Source of the DNA: Kiloniella sp. EL199
Lineage (GTDB): Bacteria; Pseudomonadota; Alphaproteobacteria; Kiloniellales; Kiloniellaceae
Assembly: GCF_900313065.1 (NCBI RefSeq)
Contig: NZ_OMPU01000008.1
Coordinates: 310,240 to 374,239, forward strand
Direction of reading: 5' to 3'
Length of the DNA stretch: 64,000 nt
Within the stretch, counting starts at the first letter, position 1. Each line of letters starts with the position of its first letter. The notes under the pieces are model-generated. The model saw only the letters and a program-made list of their open reading frames with translations. It did not search any database and was not told the DNA's origin. Position numbers and translations under genes: made by a program. Of this stretch, positions 16,762-26,124 are shown in pieces.

Positions 16762-16885
16762 TGGCATAGATATTACATGAAACAACAAGTATTTAGAAAA
16801 TTAATCCTAGGGATCGCACTAGATAAGATTGATAAGACTTCGATAGAAGCATACAATCTTTTACAGTATATGTATGGGGGGCTTA

Positions 16886-17842
16886 ATGAGCTTAAATAAA
16901 TTTCCTAAAATTGCAATATGCCTTACTGCTATTGGTCTGGGGTTAAGTGGATGTGCAGAAATTGAGCTTGCTTCTCATGCCACCAAAACAATTACAAGAA
17001 GTGATGCTCCGAAAACCATTGGTCGCTATAAAGTTGGCTCTCCTTATCAAGTTAAAAATATCTGGTATTACCCGGCTGTAGATTACAATTACAGTGAAAC
17101 TGGAATAGCATCTTGGTATGGCCCAGGATTTGATGGCAAGAAAACTGCAAATGGGGAAATCTATGATCAATATGCACTTACCGCAGCTCATAGAACATTG
17201 CCTATGCCTTCACTTGTACGTGTTACAAACCTGGGAAACGGACGATCAATAAAGCTTCGGGTTAATGATCGAGGCCCTTTCTCTAACAATCGTATTATTG
17301 ATGTGTCTCGCCGTGCAGCTCAGCTTTTGGGCTTCGAGCTTCAAGGAACAGCAAAGGTCAAGGTTGAAATACTCGAAGAAGAAAGCCGGCAACTAACCGC
17401 CCAAGCACAAGGCAAAGATTATACGCCACAGGTTGTTTCAAGCGACAATACAACACTGGCTGCACCAACAGAAACGGTAACGGCAGAGCCTTTGGATGCT
17501 CCAATAACAACCACATCTACAACAAGCCAACCAACTTCATCGTTGCAAACAGCAAGTATTGAGCCTACTGCAAATTTTACGGATGGCGTCGTGTCTCAGA
17601 CGCCTGTTGCACCAAGTAGTATTTATGTTCAGGCTGGCTCTTTCCTTCAAGTCCATAATGCAGATCGTCTTCGGGCGCGTCTCTCTCCGCTAGGTACTGC
17701 GAAAGTTGCTAATGCTGCCGTCGGAGAACGTATGTTTTATCGTGTTCGTTTAGGCCCATTGACAAATGTTCAAGAGGCTGACGAACTCTTAAAAATACTT
17801 CATGATAATGGTTACAATGATGCCCGTGTTGTGGTGGATTAG
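16886..17842 (+). CDS. rlpA: RlpA-like septal lytic transglycosylase lipoprotein with SPOR domain
   Basis: 318 residues. The lipobox LSGC follows the signal peptide. A double-psi beta-barrel RlpA domain (about 70-160) has GIASWYGPGFDGKKTANGE and the RVNDRGPF active-site region. A Thr/Ser/Pro-rich linker leads to a C-terminal SPOR domain (about 245-318, IYVQAGSF to YNDARVV) that binds denuded glycan at the septum. I chose the ATG at 16886 because a GGGGGG ribosome site lies 3-8 bases before it; an upstream ATG at 16874 overlaps that site. It is the start of the conserved alphaproteobacterial block that runs to the MBL-fold gene. Confidence 0.93.
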   Translation: MSLNKFPKIAICLTAIGLGLSGCAEIELASHATKTITRSDAPKTIGRYKVGSPYQVKNIWYYPAVDYNYSETGIASWYGPGFDGKKTANGEIYDQYALTAAHRTLPMPSLVRVTNLGNGRSIKLRVNDRGPFSNNRIIDVSRRAAQLLGFELQGTAKVKVEILEEESRQLTAQAQGKDYTPQVVSSDNTTLAAPTETVTAEPLDAPITTTSTTSQPTSSLQTASIEPTANFTDGVVSQTPVAPSSIYVQAGSFLQVHNADRLRARLSPLGTAKVANAAVGERMFYRVRLGPLTNVQEADELLKILHDNGYNDARVVVD

Positions 17843-17971
17843 GATCTCGGATGAGACGCAGGCTGAAAGCCATATTTTCTCCACAAAGCCCCAGTACTCC
17901 TTTAGTATTACGTGACAGATTAACGATCAAAAAAACTCCGAGACACTCAGGTCAGACCCTTGCAAAATAAA

Positions 17972-19117
17972 ATGAATTCAAACTTCAGTTCTTCTTTAAA
18001 AGCTATTTTATTCAGCGGTGTATGCCTATTCGCGTTCACTCAATCGGCGCAAGCTATTGAGACGTCAGCGAGAGAAGCCTATCTGATTGATTACACGACC
18101 AAAACGGTTCTGATAAATAAAGACGCCGAAGTTTCTATGCCCCCAGCTTCCATGAGTAAAATCATGACAGCATATATGGTTTTTGAACGCTTGAAGGATG
18201 GCCGACTTTCTTTGGATGACAAATTGCCCGTCAGCGAAAAAGCCTGGCGAAAAGGCGGATCAAAAATGTTTGTCGAAGTCGGGAAAGAAATATCTATCCA
18301 CGATCTCTTGCGCGGTATTATTGTTCAATCAGGTAACGATGCTTGCATTGTTGTTGCAGAAGGTCTTGGTGGGTCCGAAGAAAATTTCGCGTTAGAGATG
18401 ACCACGAAGGCCCGTGAGCTTGGTATGGAAAACAGCACCTTTGCTAACGCGACAGGTTGGCCAGATCCAGGGCAAAGAATGACAGCAAAAGATCTGGCAA
18501 TTCTGGCTGATCGCATCATCACAGACTTCCCTGAATTTTATGATGTTTATTCAGAAAAATCCTTTACCTGGTCTGGTATTACACAGGGAAACAGAAACCC
18601 GTTACTCTATAAAAACCTTGGGGCTGATGGTCTTAAAACTGGTCACACCGAAGAAGCAGGTTATGGTTTAACAGCATCCGCCAAACAAGGTGATCGACGT
18701 ATCATTATGGTTTTAAATGGTATGGGAAGTGCGAAAGAACGCGCAGAAGAATCAGCACGTCTGGTTTCCTGGGCCTTTAGAGAGTTTGATAATTTTGAAC
18801 TCTTCAAAGCTGGTGAAACAGTTGATACAGCTGATGTTTGGCTTGGCACAGAAAAGACCATCGATCTGGTTCCCGAAGAAGACCTTCTTTTGACCTTGCC
18901 GCGGAACGCAAAAAATAAAATGACTGCCACAGTCAATTATGTCGGCCCGATCCAGACCCCAATCGAAAAAGGGGAAAGACTGGGAACACTGACTATCGCC
19001 GCACCGGATATTGATACGGTTGAAATTCCGCTTGTTGCAGCAAATTCAGTAGAGAGAGAAGGGGGCTTTAGCCGTATTGTTTCTGCTCTGAATTATCTGA
19101 TTTTCGGAAAATCATAA
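17972..19117 (+). CDS. D-alanyl-D-alanine carboxypeptidase (PBP5/DacF-like)
   Basis: 381 residues. After a signal peptide (to about residue 28) comes a class C/type-5 penicillin-binding domain with SxxK (Ser60, Lys63 in PASMSKIMTAY), SGN in IIVQSGNDAC and KTG in GLKTGHTEEAG. The C-terminal beta-rich domain and terminal amphipathic segment (about 355-381) are typical for PBP5 membrane attachment. It trims the terminal D-Ala of peptidoglycan stem peptides. A TTG at 17960 is an alternative start. It lies 130 bases after rlpA and 5 bases before tmk. Confidence 0.94.
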   Translation: MNSNFSSSLKAILFSGVCLFAFTQSAQAIETSAREAYLIDYTTKTVLINKDAEVSMPPASMSKIMTAYMVFERLKDGRLSLDDKLPVSEKAWRKGGSKMFVEVGKEISIHDLLRGIIVQSGNDACIVVAEGLGGSEENFALEMTTKARELGMENSTFANATGWPDPGQRMTAKDLAILADRIITDFPEFYDVYSEKSFTWSGITQGNRNPLLYKNLGADGLKTGHTEEAGYGLTASAKQGDRRIIMVLNGMGSAKERAEESARLVSWAFREFDNFELFKAGETVDTADVWLGTEKTIDLVPEEDLLLTLPRNAKNKMTATVNYVGPIQTPIEKGERLGTLTIAAPDIDTVEIPLVAANSVEREGGFSRIVSALNYLIFGKS

Positions 19118-19122
19118 CCCTT

Positions 19123-19764
19123 ATGTCTAAAGGTTTCTTTATATCCCTTGAAGGTGGAGAAGGGGCAGGGAAAAGTACGCAAATCAAACGCTTATCCCAA
19201 CGCCTTGATAAATACAGTTACAAGAATACTTGTACGAGAGAGCCCGGAGGAACTCCGGGGGCAGAGCTTATTCGTGACTTATTGGTACGTGGTGATGCAT
19301 CGCGCTGGACACCCAAGACAGAAGCTCTTTTGATGTTTGCTGCCCGCCAAGAACACGTTGAAAAAGTCATAAAGCCCACTCTTGAAAAAGGGGAATGGGT
19401 AATCTGTGACCGTTTTGCTGACTCCTCTGTTGCCTATCAAGGTATCGGACATGGATTGGGGGCACAAAAAATTACAGATCTTCACCATTGGGTGCTAGGT
19501 GGCTTTCAACCTGATCTCACATTGATATTGGATTTACCTGTTTCCGTTGGATTAGGGCGGACAAGAGGCCACGACTTGGGTGAAAACCGTTTTGAAGGAA
19601 TGGAAACATCTTTTCATGAGCGGATGCGCGATGGCTTTTTGTCTATCGCAAAGGAATCTCCAAGCCGGTGTATCGTCATTGATGCCACTCAATCACTTGA
19701 TGACGTAGAAAATTCTATATGGAAAGCTGTCACCGATAAATTCTCTGGTTCGTTCGATGGCTAA
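19123..19764 (+). CDS. tmk: Thymidylate kinase
   Basis: 213 residues. Phosphorylates dTMP to dTDP. The P-loop EGGEGAGKST, the DRF/S motif in CDRFADSSVAYQG and a lid region with GLGRTRGHD are present. It overlaps holB by 8 bases, the usual tmk-holB coupling in proteobacteria. Confidence 0.97.
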   Translation: MSKGFFISLEGGEGAGKSTQIKRLSQRLDKYSYKNTCTREPGGTPGAELIRDLLVRGDASRWTPKTEALLMFAARQEHVEKVIKPTLEKGEWVICDRFADSSVAYQGIGHGLGAQKITDLHHWVLGGFQPDLTLILDLPVSVGLGRTRGHDLGENRFEGMETSFHERMRDGFLSIAKESPSRCIVIDATQSLDDVENSIWKAVTDKFSGSFDG

Positions 19765-20872
19765 AGCACCCCGAAAGAAAACACAACCTGAACCAGATTT
19801 CATTGATCATCCCAGATTAACACAGAACCTGATTGGCCACACGAAAGCAGAAGAAACTCTCCTTAGAGGGTTTAATTCAGGTAAACTGCCGCATGCATGG
19901 ATGCTTACCGGTCCCAAAGGTATTGGCAAAGCAACACTTGCATATCGCTTTGCACGTTTTCTAATGAATCAAATCAATGAAGGCGAAGGTAACAGCCTCT
20001 TTGGAGATAGCGCCCCGCCAACTACTTTGGATATTGGTATCGACAACCCTGTAGCGAAAAGAATTGCGGCAGGGGCGCATGGAGATCTGGTCACTCTAGA
20101 GCTGAGTCCAGACGATAAAGGCAAGATGCGAACAACAATTCCGGTCGATGATGTTCGTAAAATCGTAAACTTTTCGCACAAGACATCAATCGAAGGTGGT
20201 TGGCGCATTGTCATTGTCGATGCTGTCGAAGAAATGAATACCAATGCAGCAAATGCACTCCTAAAGGTTTTAGAAGAACCACCTGAAAAAACAGTGCTGT
20301 TGCTCATATCACATCTTCCCGGACAAATTCTGCAGACGATCCATTCCAGATGCTGCCATCTTCCACTTGCACTTTTGGAAGAAGACACGGTTATAGCCTT
20401 ACTCAAAAACAAAGTACCGGAACTCTCAGATGATGATGCTATTCAACTAGCCAAACTATCAGAAGGATCTGTCGGAAAGGCGCTGAATCTATGGAAAAGC
20501 GGTGGTCTTGAATTATATAGAGAAATGATATCTCTACTTTCGACTATCCCCAACCTGGACATGGTAAAACTCTATGCCTTTGCTGATAAGCTTTCCAGCA
20601 CAGATCCGCTAGCTTTTAAAACCGGTATGGAACTGTATCTTTGGTGGCTGGCACGTTTAACCAAAACTGTTGGGCAAGGTGTCTTGCCTGATATGGTTAT
20701 TCCCGAAGAACAAACACTAATCTCTTCATTAATTGAACGACATGGTCTTGCGCAATGGCTCGGCCTGTGGGAGAAGTGCTCGAAGAATTATGCCAGTGCT
20801 ACTCGTGCTAATCTGGATAAAAAGCAGGTCGTTGTGACAACCTTAACGGAACTCCAAAACCTGACTGCCTGA
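19757..20872 (+). CDS. holB: DNA polymerase III subunit delta'
   Basis: 371 residues, a clamp-loader subunit of the AAA+ superfamily. Visible are the N-terminal LIGHTKAEETLLRGFNSGKLPHAWMLTGPKGIGKATLAYRF (Walker A-like) in pieces, a VDAVEEMNTNAANALLKVLEEPP sensor region and the conserved SRC motif (HSRCCHLPL). It is longer than the E. coli protein, as is usual in alphaproteobacteria. Translation is coupled to tmk by an 8-base overlap; metG follows after 45 bases. Confidence 0.95.
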   Translation: MAKAPRKKTQPEPDFIDHPRLTQNLIGHTKAEETLLRGFNSGKLPHAWMLTGPKGIGKATLAYRFARFLMNQINEGEGNSLFGDSAPPTTLDIGIDNPVAKRIAAGAHGDLVTLELSPDDKGKMRTTIPVDDVRKIVNFSHKTSIEGGWRIVIVDAVEEMNTNAANALLKVLEEPPEKTVLLLISHLPGQILQTIHSRCCHLPLALLEEDTVIALLKNKVPELSDDDAIQLAKLSEGSVGKALNLWKSGGLELYREMISLLSTIPNLDMVKLYAFADKLSSTDPLAFKTGMELYLWWLARLTKTVGQGVLPDMVIPEEQTLISSLIERHGLAQWLGLWEKCSKNYASATRANLDKKQVVVTTLTELQNLTA

Positions 20873-20917
20873 TTTGTACAGGGTTTCCCGGCAAGTACTG
20901 TTGATCAGGAGTTTCCT

Positions 20918-22471
20918 ATGACTGGATCAGAAAACGGATCCTATTATATCACAACGCCCATTTACTATGTGAATGATAAGCCACATATTGGGCATGCCTA
21001 TACCACACTCGCCTGCGATGTTCTCGCTCGTTTCAAAAGGCTGGATGGCTATGATGTAAAGTTTCTGACCGGGACCGATGAACATGGTCAGAAAGTCGAA
21101 ACTTCTGCTGAAAAGGCAGGAATAGACCCACAGACATTTACAGATCAGGTTTCTCAGAACTTTAGGGACCTGACAGATGTTTGTAACTATTCAAATAATG
21201 ATTTTATCAGAACAACTGAAGATCGTCACAAAAAAGCATGTCAAAAACTTTGGCAGGTTCTGGAAGACAAAGGTTTTATCTATTTAGGAAGTTATGCTGG
21301 ATGGTATGCCGTTCGAGATGAAGCCTTCTACACAGAAACCGAACTTACAAAAAACGCAGACGGTAAGCGTATTGCACCAACAGGCGCAGAAGTTGAGTGG
21401 GTGGAAGAGCCGTCTTGTTTTTTCAAACTCTCCGCTTTTGAAGACAAACTACTAGCTCTTTATGAGAATGACCCATCTTTTGTCGGCCCTGACAGCCGTC
21501 GTAATGAAGTGATCAGCTTTGTCAAAGGTGGCTTGAGAGATCTGTCAGTCAGCCGCACAACATTCAAGTGGGGCGTCCAGGTTCCCGGTAACAATGATCA
21601 CATTATGTATGTGTGGCTGGATGCCTTAACAAATTACCTGACAGCTGTTGGCTACCCGGATGAAAACGCAACAGAATATCAGAATTTCTGGCCCGCTGAT
21701 CTTCATATGGTAGGAAAAGATATCCTGCGCTTTCATGCTATCTATTGGCCTGCTTTCCTCATGGCAGCTGACTTGCCATTACCCAAACGTATATTTGCAC
21801 ATGGATGGTGGACAAACGAAGGTCAAAAAATTTCCAAATCGATTGGCAATGTCATAGATCCAATAGCTCTGATTGACGAATATGGCCTTGATCAAGTTCG
21901 TTATTTCATGATGCGAGAGGTTCCCTTTGGGAAAGACGGCGACTATTCAAAGCAGGCCATGATTTCGCGAATGAACGGGGATTTGGCAAACGATATCGGA
22001 AATCTGGCCCAGCGTGTACTTTCAATGGTTTTCAAAAACTGCGAAGGTAAAATTCCTGAGCACGGCGACTTTACTGATGCCGACAAGGAACTTCTTGATA
22101 GCGTAGCCACGTTACATACCAAACTTAGAAATGATTTCGATCAGCAAAGCTTCCATCGCGGTCTGGAATCTGTTTGGAACGTTATATCAGCAGCCAACAA
22201 ATATGTTGATGAACAAGCACCTTGGGCATTAAAGAAAACTGATCTGGCCCGCATGGGAACTGTTTTGTATGTTCTGGCTGAATCTATTCGCCAAATAGCA
22301 ATTCTTCTTCAACCCGTTATGCCGGACTCAATGGAAAAGATGCTAAATCAGTTGAACTTGCCCGCAGATGCGCGAAAATTCTCTGACTTGAAGACACCAC
22401 TTGCTACCGGTATCGAGATTGATAAACCCCAAGGGGTTTTCCCACGGTATGTAGAGGAAGAGGGGGCATAA
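20918..22471 (+). CDS. metG: Methionyl-tRNA synthetase
   Basis: 517 residues, class I synthetase charging tRNA-Met. HIGH is present as PHIGHAYTT near residue 22, and KMSKS as KISKSIGN near residue 305. The protein ends without the C-terminal tRNA-binding (Tuf/EMAP-like) domain, and the zinc knuckle of the E. coli type is reduced, so it is of the shorter MetG form common in alphaproteobacteria. A GGAG site precedes the ATG. The stop overlaps the tatD start by one base (TAATG). Confidence 0.97.
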   Translation: MTGSENGSYYITTPIYYVNDKPHIGHAYTTLACDVLARFKRLDGYDVKFLTGTDEHGQKVETSAEKAGIDPQTFTDQVSQNFRDLTDVCNYSNNDFIRTTEDRHKKACQKLWQVLEDKGFIYLGSYAGWYAVRDEAFYTETELTKNADGKRIAPTGAEVEWVEEPSCFFKLSAFEDKLLALYENDPSFVGPDSRRNEVISFVKGGLRDLSVSRTTFKWGVQVPGNNDHIMYVWLDALTNYLTAVGYPDENATEYQNFWPADLHMVGKDILRFHAIYWPAFLMAADLPLPKRIFAHGWWTNEGQKISKSIGNVIDPIALIDEYGLDQVRYFMMREVPFGKDGDYSKQAMISRMNGDLANDIGNLAQRVLSMVFKNCEGKIPEHGDFTDADKELLDSVATLHTKLRNDFDQQSFHRGLESVWNVISAANKYVDEQAPWALKKTDLARMGTVLYVLAESIRQIAILLQPVMPDSMEKMLNQLNLPADARKFSDLKTPLATGIEIDKPQGVFPRYVEEEGA

Positions 22472-23259
22472 TGATTGTCGACTCTCATTGCCATCTTGAT
22501 TACTTTCTGAAAGACGGTGATCTGGAAGATGCTTTAACACGTGCACGAGACGTTGGAATTGGCTGCATGGTTACCATTGGCACCAAGCTATCCACGTTCG
22601 ACACTGTATTAGGCATTGCAAAGGCAAATAATGATATCTACTGCACCGTTGGCATCCATCCGCACGAGGCAGGGGCAGAAGGGTTATCATCACCTGATAT
22701 CCTGATTGAAAAAGCCAGGGATCCAAAAGTAATTGGTTTGGGCGAAAGTGGTCTTGATTATTATTACAACCACGCACCTAGAGAGCGTCAGCAAGAGAGT
22801 TTTCGCGCGCATATAGAGGCCGCGAGAGAAACGGGACTTCCCCTTGTTGTTCATACACGTGATGCAGATGACGATACGATTGCGATCATGCGCGATGAGT
22901 ACAATAAAGGTGCATATCCCGCACTTATTCATTGCTTCACGGCTGGTGCTGAACTGGCAAAAGCGTCTTTGGCAATGGGTTTTTACATTTCTCTATCCGG
23001 TATCATCACTTATAAGTCAGCCGAAGATATTCGAGCAACCATAGCCGAAGCACCACTGGATAGATTGTTGATTGAAACGGATAGCCCTTATTTAGCACCA
23101 GTTCCAATGCGTGGTAAAAAGAATGAACCTTCTTTTGTGCGCCACACTGCAGAAGCCTTGGCGAATATTAAAAAGGTAAGCTTGCAGGAAATTCATACCA
23201 CAACCACTGACAACTTTTATCGTCTCTTTACAAAAGCTAAAAGACCAACGGCAGCATAA
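22471..23259 (+). CDS. tatD: TatD family metal-dependent hydrolase
   Basis: 262 residues, a TIM-barrel metallohydrolase with DNase activity in characterised members. Metal ligands are in DSHCHLD at the N-terminus, GESGLDYYY, the VVHTRDAD strand, IHCFTG-like IHCFTAG and the ETDSPYLAP motif. It is placed between metG and the MBL-fold gene, with 1-base overlap and 2-base gap, in the conserved order. Confidence 0.95.
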   Translation: MIVDSHCHLDYFLKDGDLEDALTRARDVGIGCMVTIGTKLSTFDTVLGIAKANNDIYCTVGIHPHEAGAEGLSSPDILIEKARDPKVIGLGESGLDYYYNHAPRERQQESFRAHIEAARETGLPLVVHTRDADDDTIAIMRDEYNKGAYPALIHCFTAGAELAKASLAMGFYISLSGIITYKSAEDIRATIAEAPLDRLLIETDSPYLAPVPMRGKKNEPSFVRHTAEALANIKKVSLQEIHTTTTDNFYRLFTKAKRPTAA

Positions 23260-23261
23260 TC

Positions 23262-24041
23262 ATGAAAGTTACAATGCTAGGATGCGGTGGTTCAGGCGGC
23301 GTTCCAATTTGCGCGGGCACACCCGGCGGAAATTGGGGAAACTGTAATCCGGAAAACCCGAAAAACAGACGTCGTAGAGTTTCTGTACTTGTCGAGCATG
23401 AAGATACAACGATCTTGGTTGATACAGGCCCAGATCTGAGGGTTCAGCTTTTGGATGCTGGCGTAGAATGTATCGATGCGGTTCTCTACACCCACGATCA
23501 CGCTGATCATATTCACGGTTTGGATGAACTAAGATATCTCGCTTACAAGGCTGGCGGCCCAATTGAAGCGTACATGGACGAAGCAGATCGCGAAATAATT
23601 ACAAACCGCTTTGCCTACGCCTTTACATCTTCATGTGACCCTGAAAGTACGTATACACCAATGATGGACGATAAAACCATTGATGGCCCTTTTAAGGTTG
23701 GATCAGTTGAAATTATACCTTTTTATCAAAATCACGGTACAACAACATCTCTCGGATTTCGGTTTGGCGATTTTGCCTATTCCACCGATGTCTTTGATCT
23801 TGATGAACGCGCCTTTGAAATATTATCTGGTATCAAATACTGGATTGTCGATTGCTTGCGTTACGAGCCCCATCCATCACATGCTCATTTTGAAAAGACT
23901 CTCAGCTGGGTAGAGCGTTTAAAGCCTGAAAGAACAATCCTTACCCATATGAATCAGCAAGTTGATTATGGTGATCTCAAATCAAAATGTCCCGAGGGTA
24001 TAGAGCCTGGATATGATGGATTAACATTTGAAGTAATCTAA
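23262..24041 (+). CDS. MBL-fold metallo-hydrolase (PhnP-like)
   Basis: 259 residues with the metallo-beta-lactamase fold. The binding motif HxHxDH is seen as THDHADHIHG, an early GCGGSGGVP loop as in PhnP/RNase Z relatives, and a later His in the THMNQQVDYG segment. PhnP relatives are phosphodiesterases acting on cyclic nucleotides; the true substrate here is unknown. It is the last gene of the rlpA-to-tatD block and ends at a strong bidirectional terminator. Confidence 0.9.
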   Translation: MKVTMLGCGGSGGVPICAGTPGGNWGNCNPENPKNRRRRVSVLVEHEDTTILVDTGPDLRVQLLDAGVECIDAVLYTHDHADHIHGLDELRYLAYKAGGPIEAYMDEADREIITNRFAYAFTSSCDPESTYTPMMDDKTIDGPFKVGSVEIIPFYQNHGTTTSLGFRFGDFAYSTDVFDLDERAFEILSGIKYWIVDCLRYEPHPSHAHFEKTLSWVERLKPERTILTHMNQQVDYGDLKSKCPEGIEPGYDGLTFEVI

Positions 24042-24056
24042 AAGATTTAACCTCTC

Positions 24057-24092
24057 AAAAAAAGGCGGTGAAAAAATTTCACCGCCTTTTTT
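24057..24092. terminator. Strong bidirectional terminator
   Basis: A perfect stem GGCGGTGAAA with TTTCACCGCC (24064-24073 with 24077-24086), flanked by A tract on the left and T tract on the right. It serves the metG-tatD-MBL operon and the convergent binding-protein gene. Confidence 0.9.
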
Positions 24093-24118
24093 GTTCACCG
24101 TCGATTTGGAATAAATAA

Positions 24119-26074
24119 TCACTCGTCAAACCAGAAACCATCTGGCTTATAAACGCCAAGCAGGGCACCGGGTTCCCAATTATAAAACCCATTTTCCGGT
24201 ACATTCATTAGTTTGTTTGACAAGGCAATTGGCTGCGGGATTTCAGCTACCAATCCTATTGTATAGGTTTCTTCGGCATTGATTTCCAAAATACGTTCCC
24301 AAATATCTCTTTTTTCTGCCGTTGACTGAGCTCTGAACCAAAGAATGTAAAGATTATTGAGTTCTTTTGCCTTGGTAATATCAACTTCTTCACCTGCATT
24401 ACCTTTGGTTTCCACGTACTGTCCCCATTTAGGCCATTGGAATGATTGTTGTTGACGAGGGACTAACTCAGCTGGTGAAGAATGTGGTGACAAAAGAGCA
24501 TTCAAGTTGCCGTACCAAAGCGACATATTGGTTTCGCCAGAAAAAATTCTGTTACGTAAAACTTCTCTTTGTGACGGTTTAGGATAGAGTTTTACGCCAA
24601 TTTTCAACCAGGAATCTGCAATTAATTCAAGAATATCGGTTTCTTCACCACTTTCACCAGCTGTCTCAATAATAATCTTCATCGGACGACCATCGCTTAA
24701 TAAACGAAGACCATCTTCATCCCGCTGTGTCAGGCCGATTTCATCCAAAAGCGCATTGGCTTTTCCCAGATCATACTCAGTCCATTTTTTGAAGTACTCT
24801 TCTTTATATAGGCTACTGCTCGGTAAAACGGTGTTATTTCCCTCAAGCCCTAACCCATAATAGAGAACTTGATTTAATTCATAACGATTAGTCGCCAAGG
24901 ATAAAGCATGGCGAAACCTTTTATCACGGTTCAGTTTTCGCCATTCCGGATCCTTTGCGTTCAAATTCGGATAGAGTGCAAATTGTGATCCACGAACAGT
25001 CTTCCACAGACGAACCGAATACCCGTTTTGATCATCACTCCCTTTTAAAAAGGTATAGTCAGAAAAATTGAGTCCTCTGGATTGTAAATCAGAATCTCCA
25101 GATCCGACCTTTGCCGGAATTAATCCGCCACCTGCTACAGACAATATTAATTCGTCCGCATAAGGAAGTTGATGACCGAATTCGTCAACCCGATGATAGA
25201 AAGGATTTCTTTTACCAACAAATCTCGTCGAAGGCGGTTTAACCGTGTTAACCCATGGCTGCAGGGTTGGAAGCTTTGGGTTGGTAAATTTATACTGCCT
25301 TGCTTTGCGATTGTGTAACTGCACCCAGTTACGTGCACCTGCACTTTCTACCCGTTGCCCTAAATCGTCAACATCCACATATTTTGCATGAAACTGCTTC
25401 ATATAGTGGGCGGGTTGAAAAATGTAAAGCGGCCGCGTCGCTGCCAAACTTGGCAAAAAGAAAGGATTGGGCACCGACCAGCTATAACGGACCGTGAGTT
25501 CATCAATAATTTCTACTGTTGGCAGCTCTCCATCAACAAGTAATTCAGCTGGAGGACCAAACGGCCTTAAATTGCTGTCGTTTGCAACATCTTCCCAAAA
25601 ATACTTAAAGTCGGCAGAGGTAAAGGGATGCCCATCAGACCATTTATGTCCCTTGCGAAGCGTCAGTGTGAAAATACGGCCTTCTTCGACATCAAGTTTA
25701 TCTAAAATATCAGTTGTAAAACCCAAGTCCGGTGTATAGCCGATAAGACGGGCATAGCCATAAACGGAAAATAACCGAACATCCTTGGATTTGGCTATCA
25801 GGCTTCGGATTGAGCCACCATATTTTCCTGCTTGCCAATGATGACTTTGTTTAACAACAAATGGTGTTTCCGGTACACGCTTTGCGATAGGTGGCATTTC
25901 ACCATTGATAACTTTGCCTTCAAAGACAGGAACTTCCTTAAGTGTGTCAGCATTAAAATCAAAAGCAGGAGAGAGATAGGTTTCCGCATGGCTTGTCGAT
26001 ATTTCTGTCACCATACCTAATATTGCCAAAGATCTGATTGACGTTTTTAAAAATTTACCAGCTATTATGTTCAT
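24119..26074 (-). CDS. Family 5 extracellular solute-binding protein (oligopeptide type)
   Basis: 651 residues with an N-terminal signal peptide ending near TSHAE. The SBP_bac_5 fold is shown by LTLRKGHKWSDGHPFTSADFKYFWEDV, LSLATNRYELNQVLY and the RFRHAL segment. Such proteins deliver oligopeptides or other larger solutes to ABC permeases. No permease or ATPase gene lies nearby, so it either serves a distant transporter or acts alone. It is 50 bases downstream of an M14 carboxypeptidase gene on the same strand, which suggests a shared role in peptide use. A GAGAG ribosome site lies before the ATG. The length is above the usual 500-550 residues. Confidence 0.88.
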   Translation of the reverse strand: MNIIAGKFLKTSIRSLAILGMVTEISTSHAETYLSPAFDFNADTLKEVPVFEGKVINGEMPPIAKRVPETPFVVKQSHHWQAGKYGGSIRSLIAKSKDVRLFSVYGYARLIGYTPDLGFTTDILDKLDVEEGRIFTLTLRKGHKWSDGHPFTSADFKYFWEDVANDSNLRPFGPPAELLVDGELPTVEIIDELTVRYSWSVPNPFFLPSLAATRPLYIFQPAHYMKQFHAKYVDVDDLGQRVESAGARNWVQLHNRKARQYKFTNPKLPTLQPWVNTVKPPSTRFVGKRNPFYHRVDEFGHQLPYADELILSVAGGGLIPAKVGSGDSDLQSRGLNFSDYTFLKGSDDQNGYSVRLWKTVRGSQFALYPNLNAKDPEWRKLNRDKRFRHALSLATNRYELNQVLYYGLGLEGNNTVLPSSSLYKEEYFKKWTEYDLGKANALLDEIGLTQRDEDGLRLLSDGRPMKIIIETAGESGEETDILELIADSWLKIGVKLYPKPSQREVLRNRIFSGETNMSLWYGNLNALLSPHSSPAELVPRQQQSFQWPKWGQYVETKGNAGEEVDITKAKELNNLYILWFRAQSTAEKRDIWERILEINAEETYTIGLVAEIPQPIALSNKLMNVPENGFYNWEPGALLGVYKPDGFWFDE

Positions 26075-26124
26075 TTTTCTCTCAATAATACCGAAAACCC
26101 AGCGCTTTATCTTACTTGTTGGTT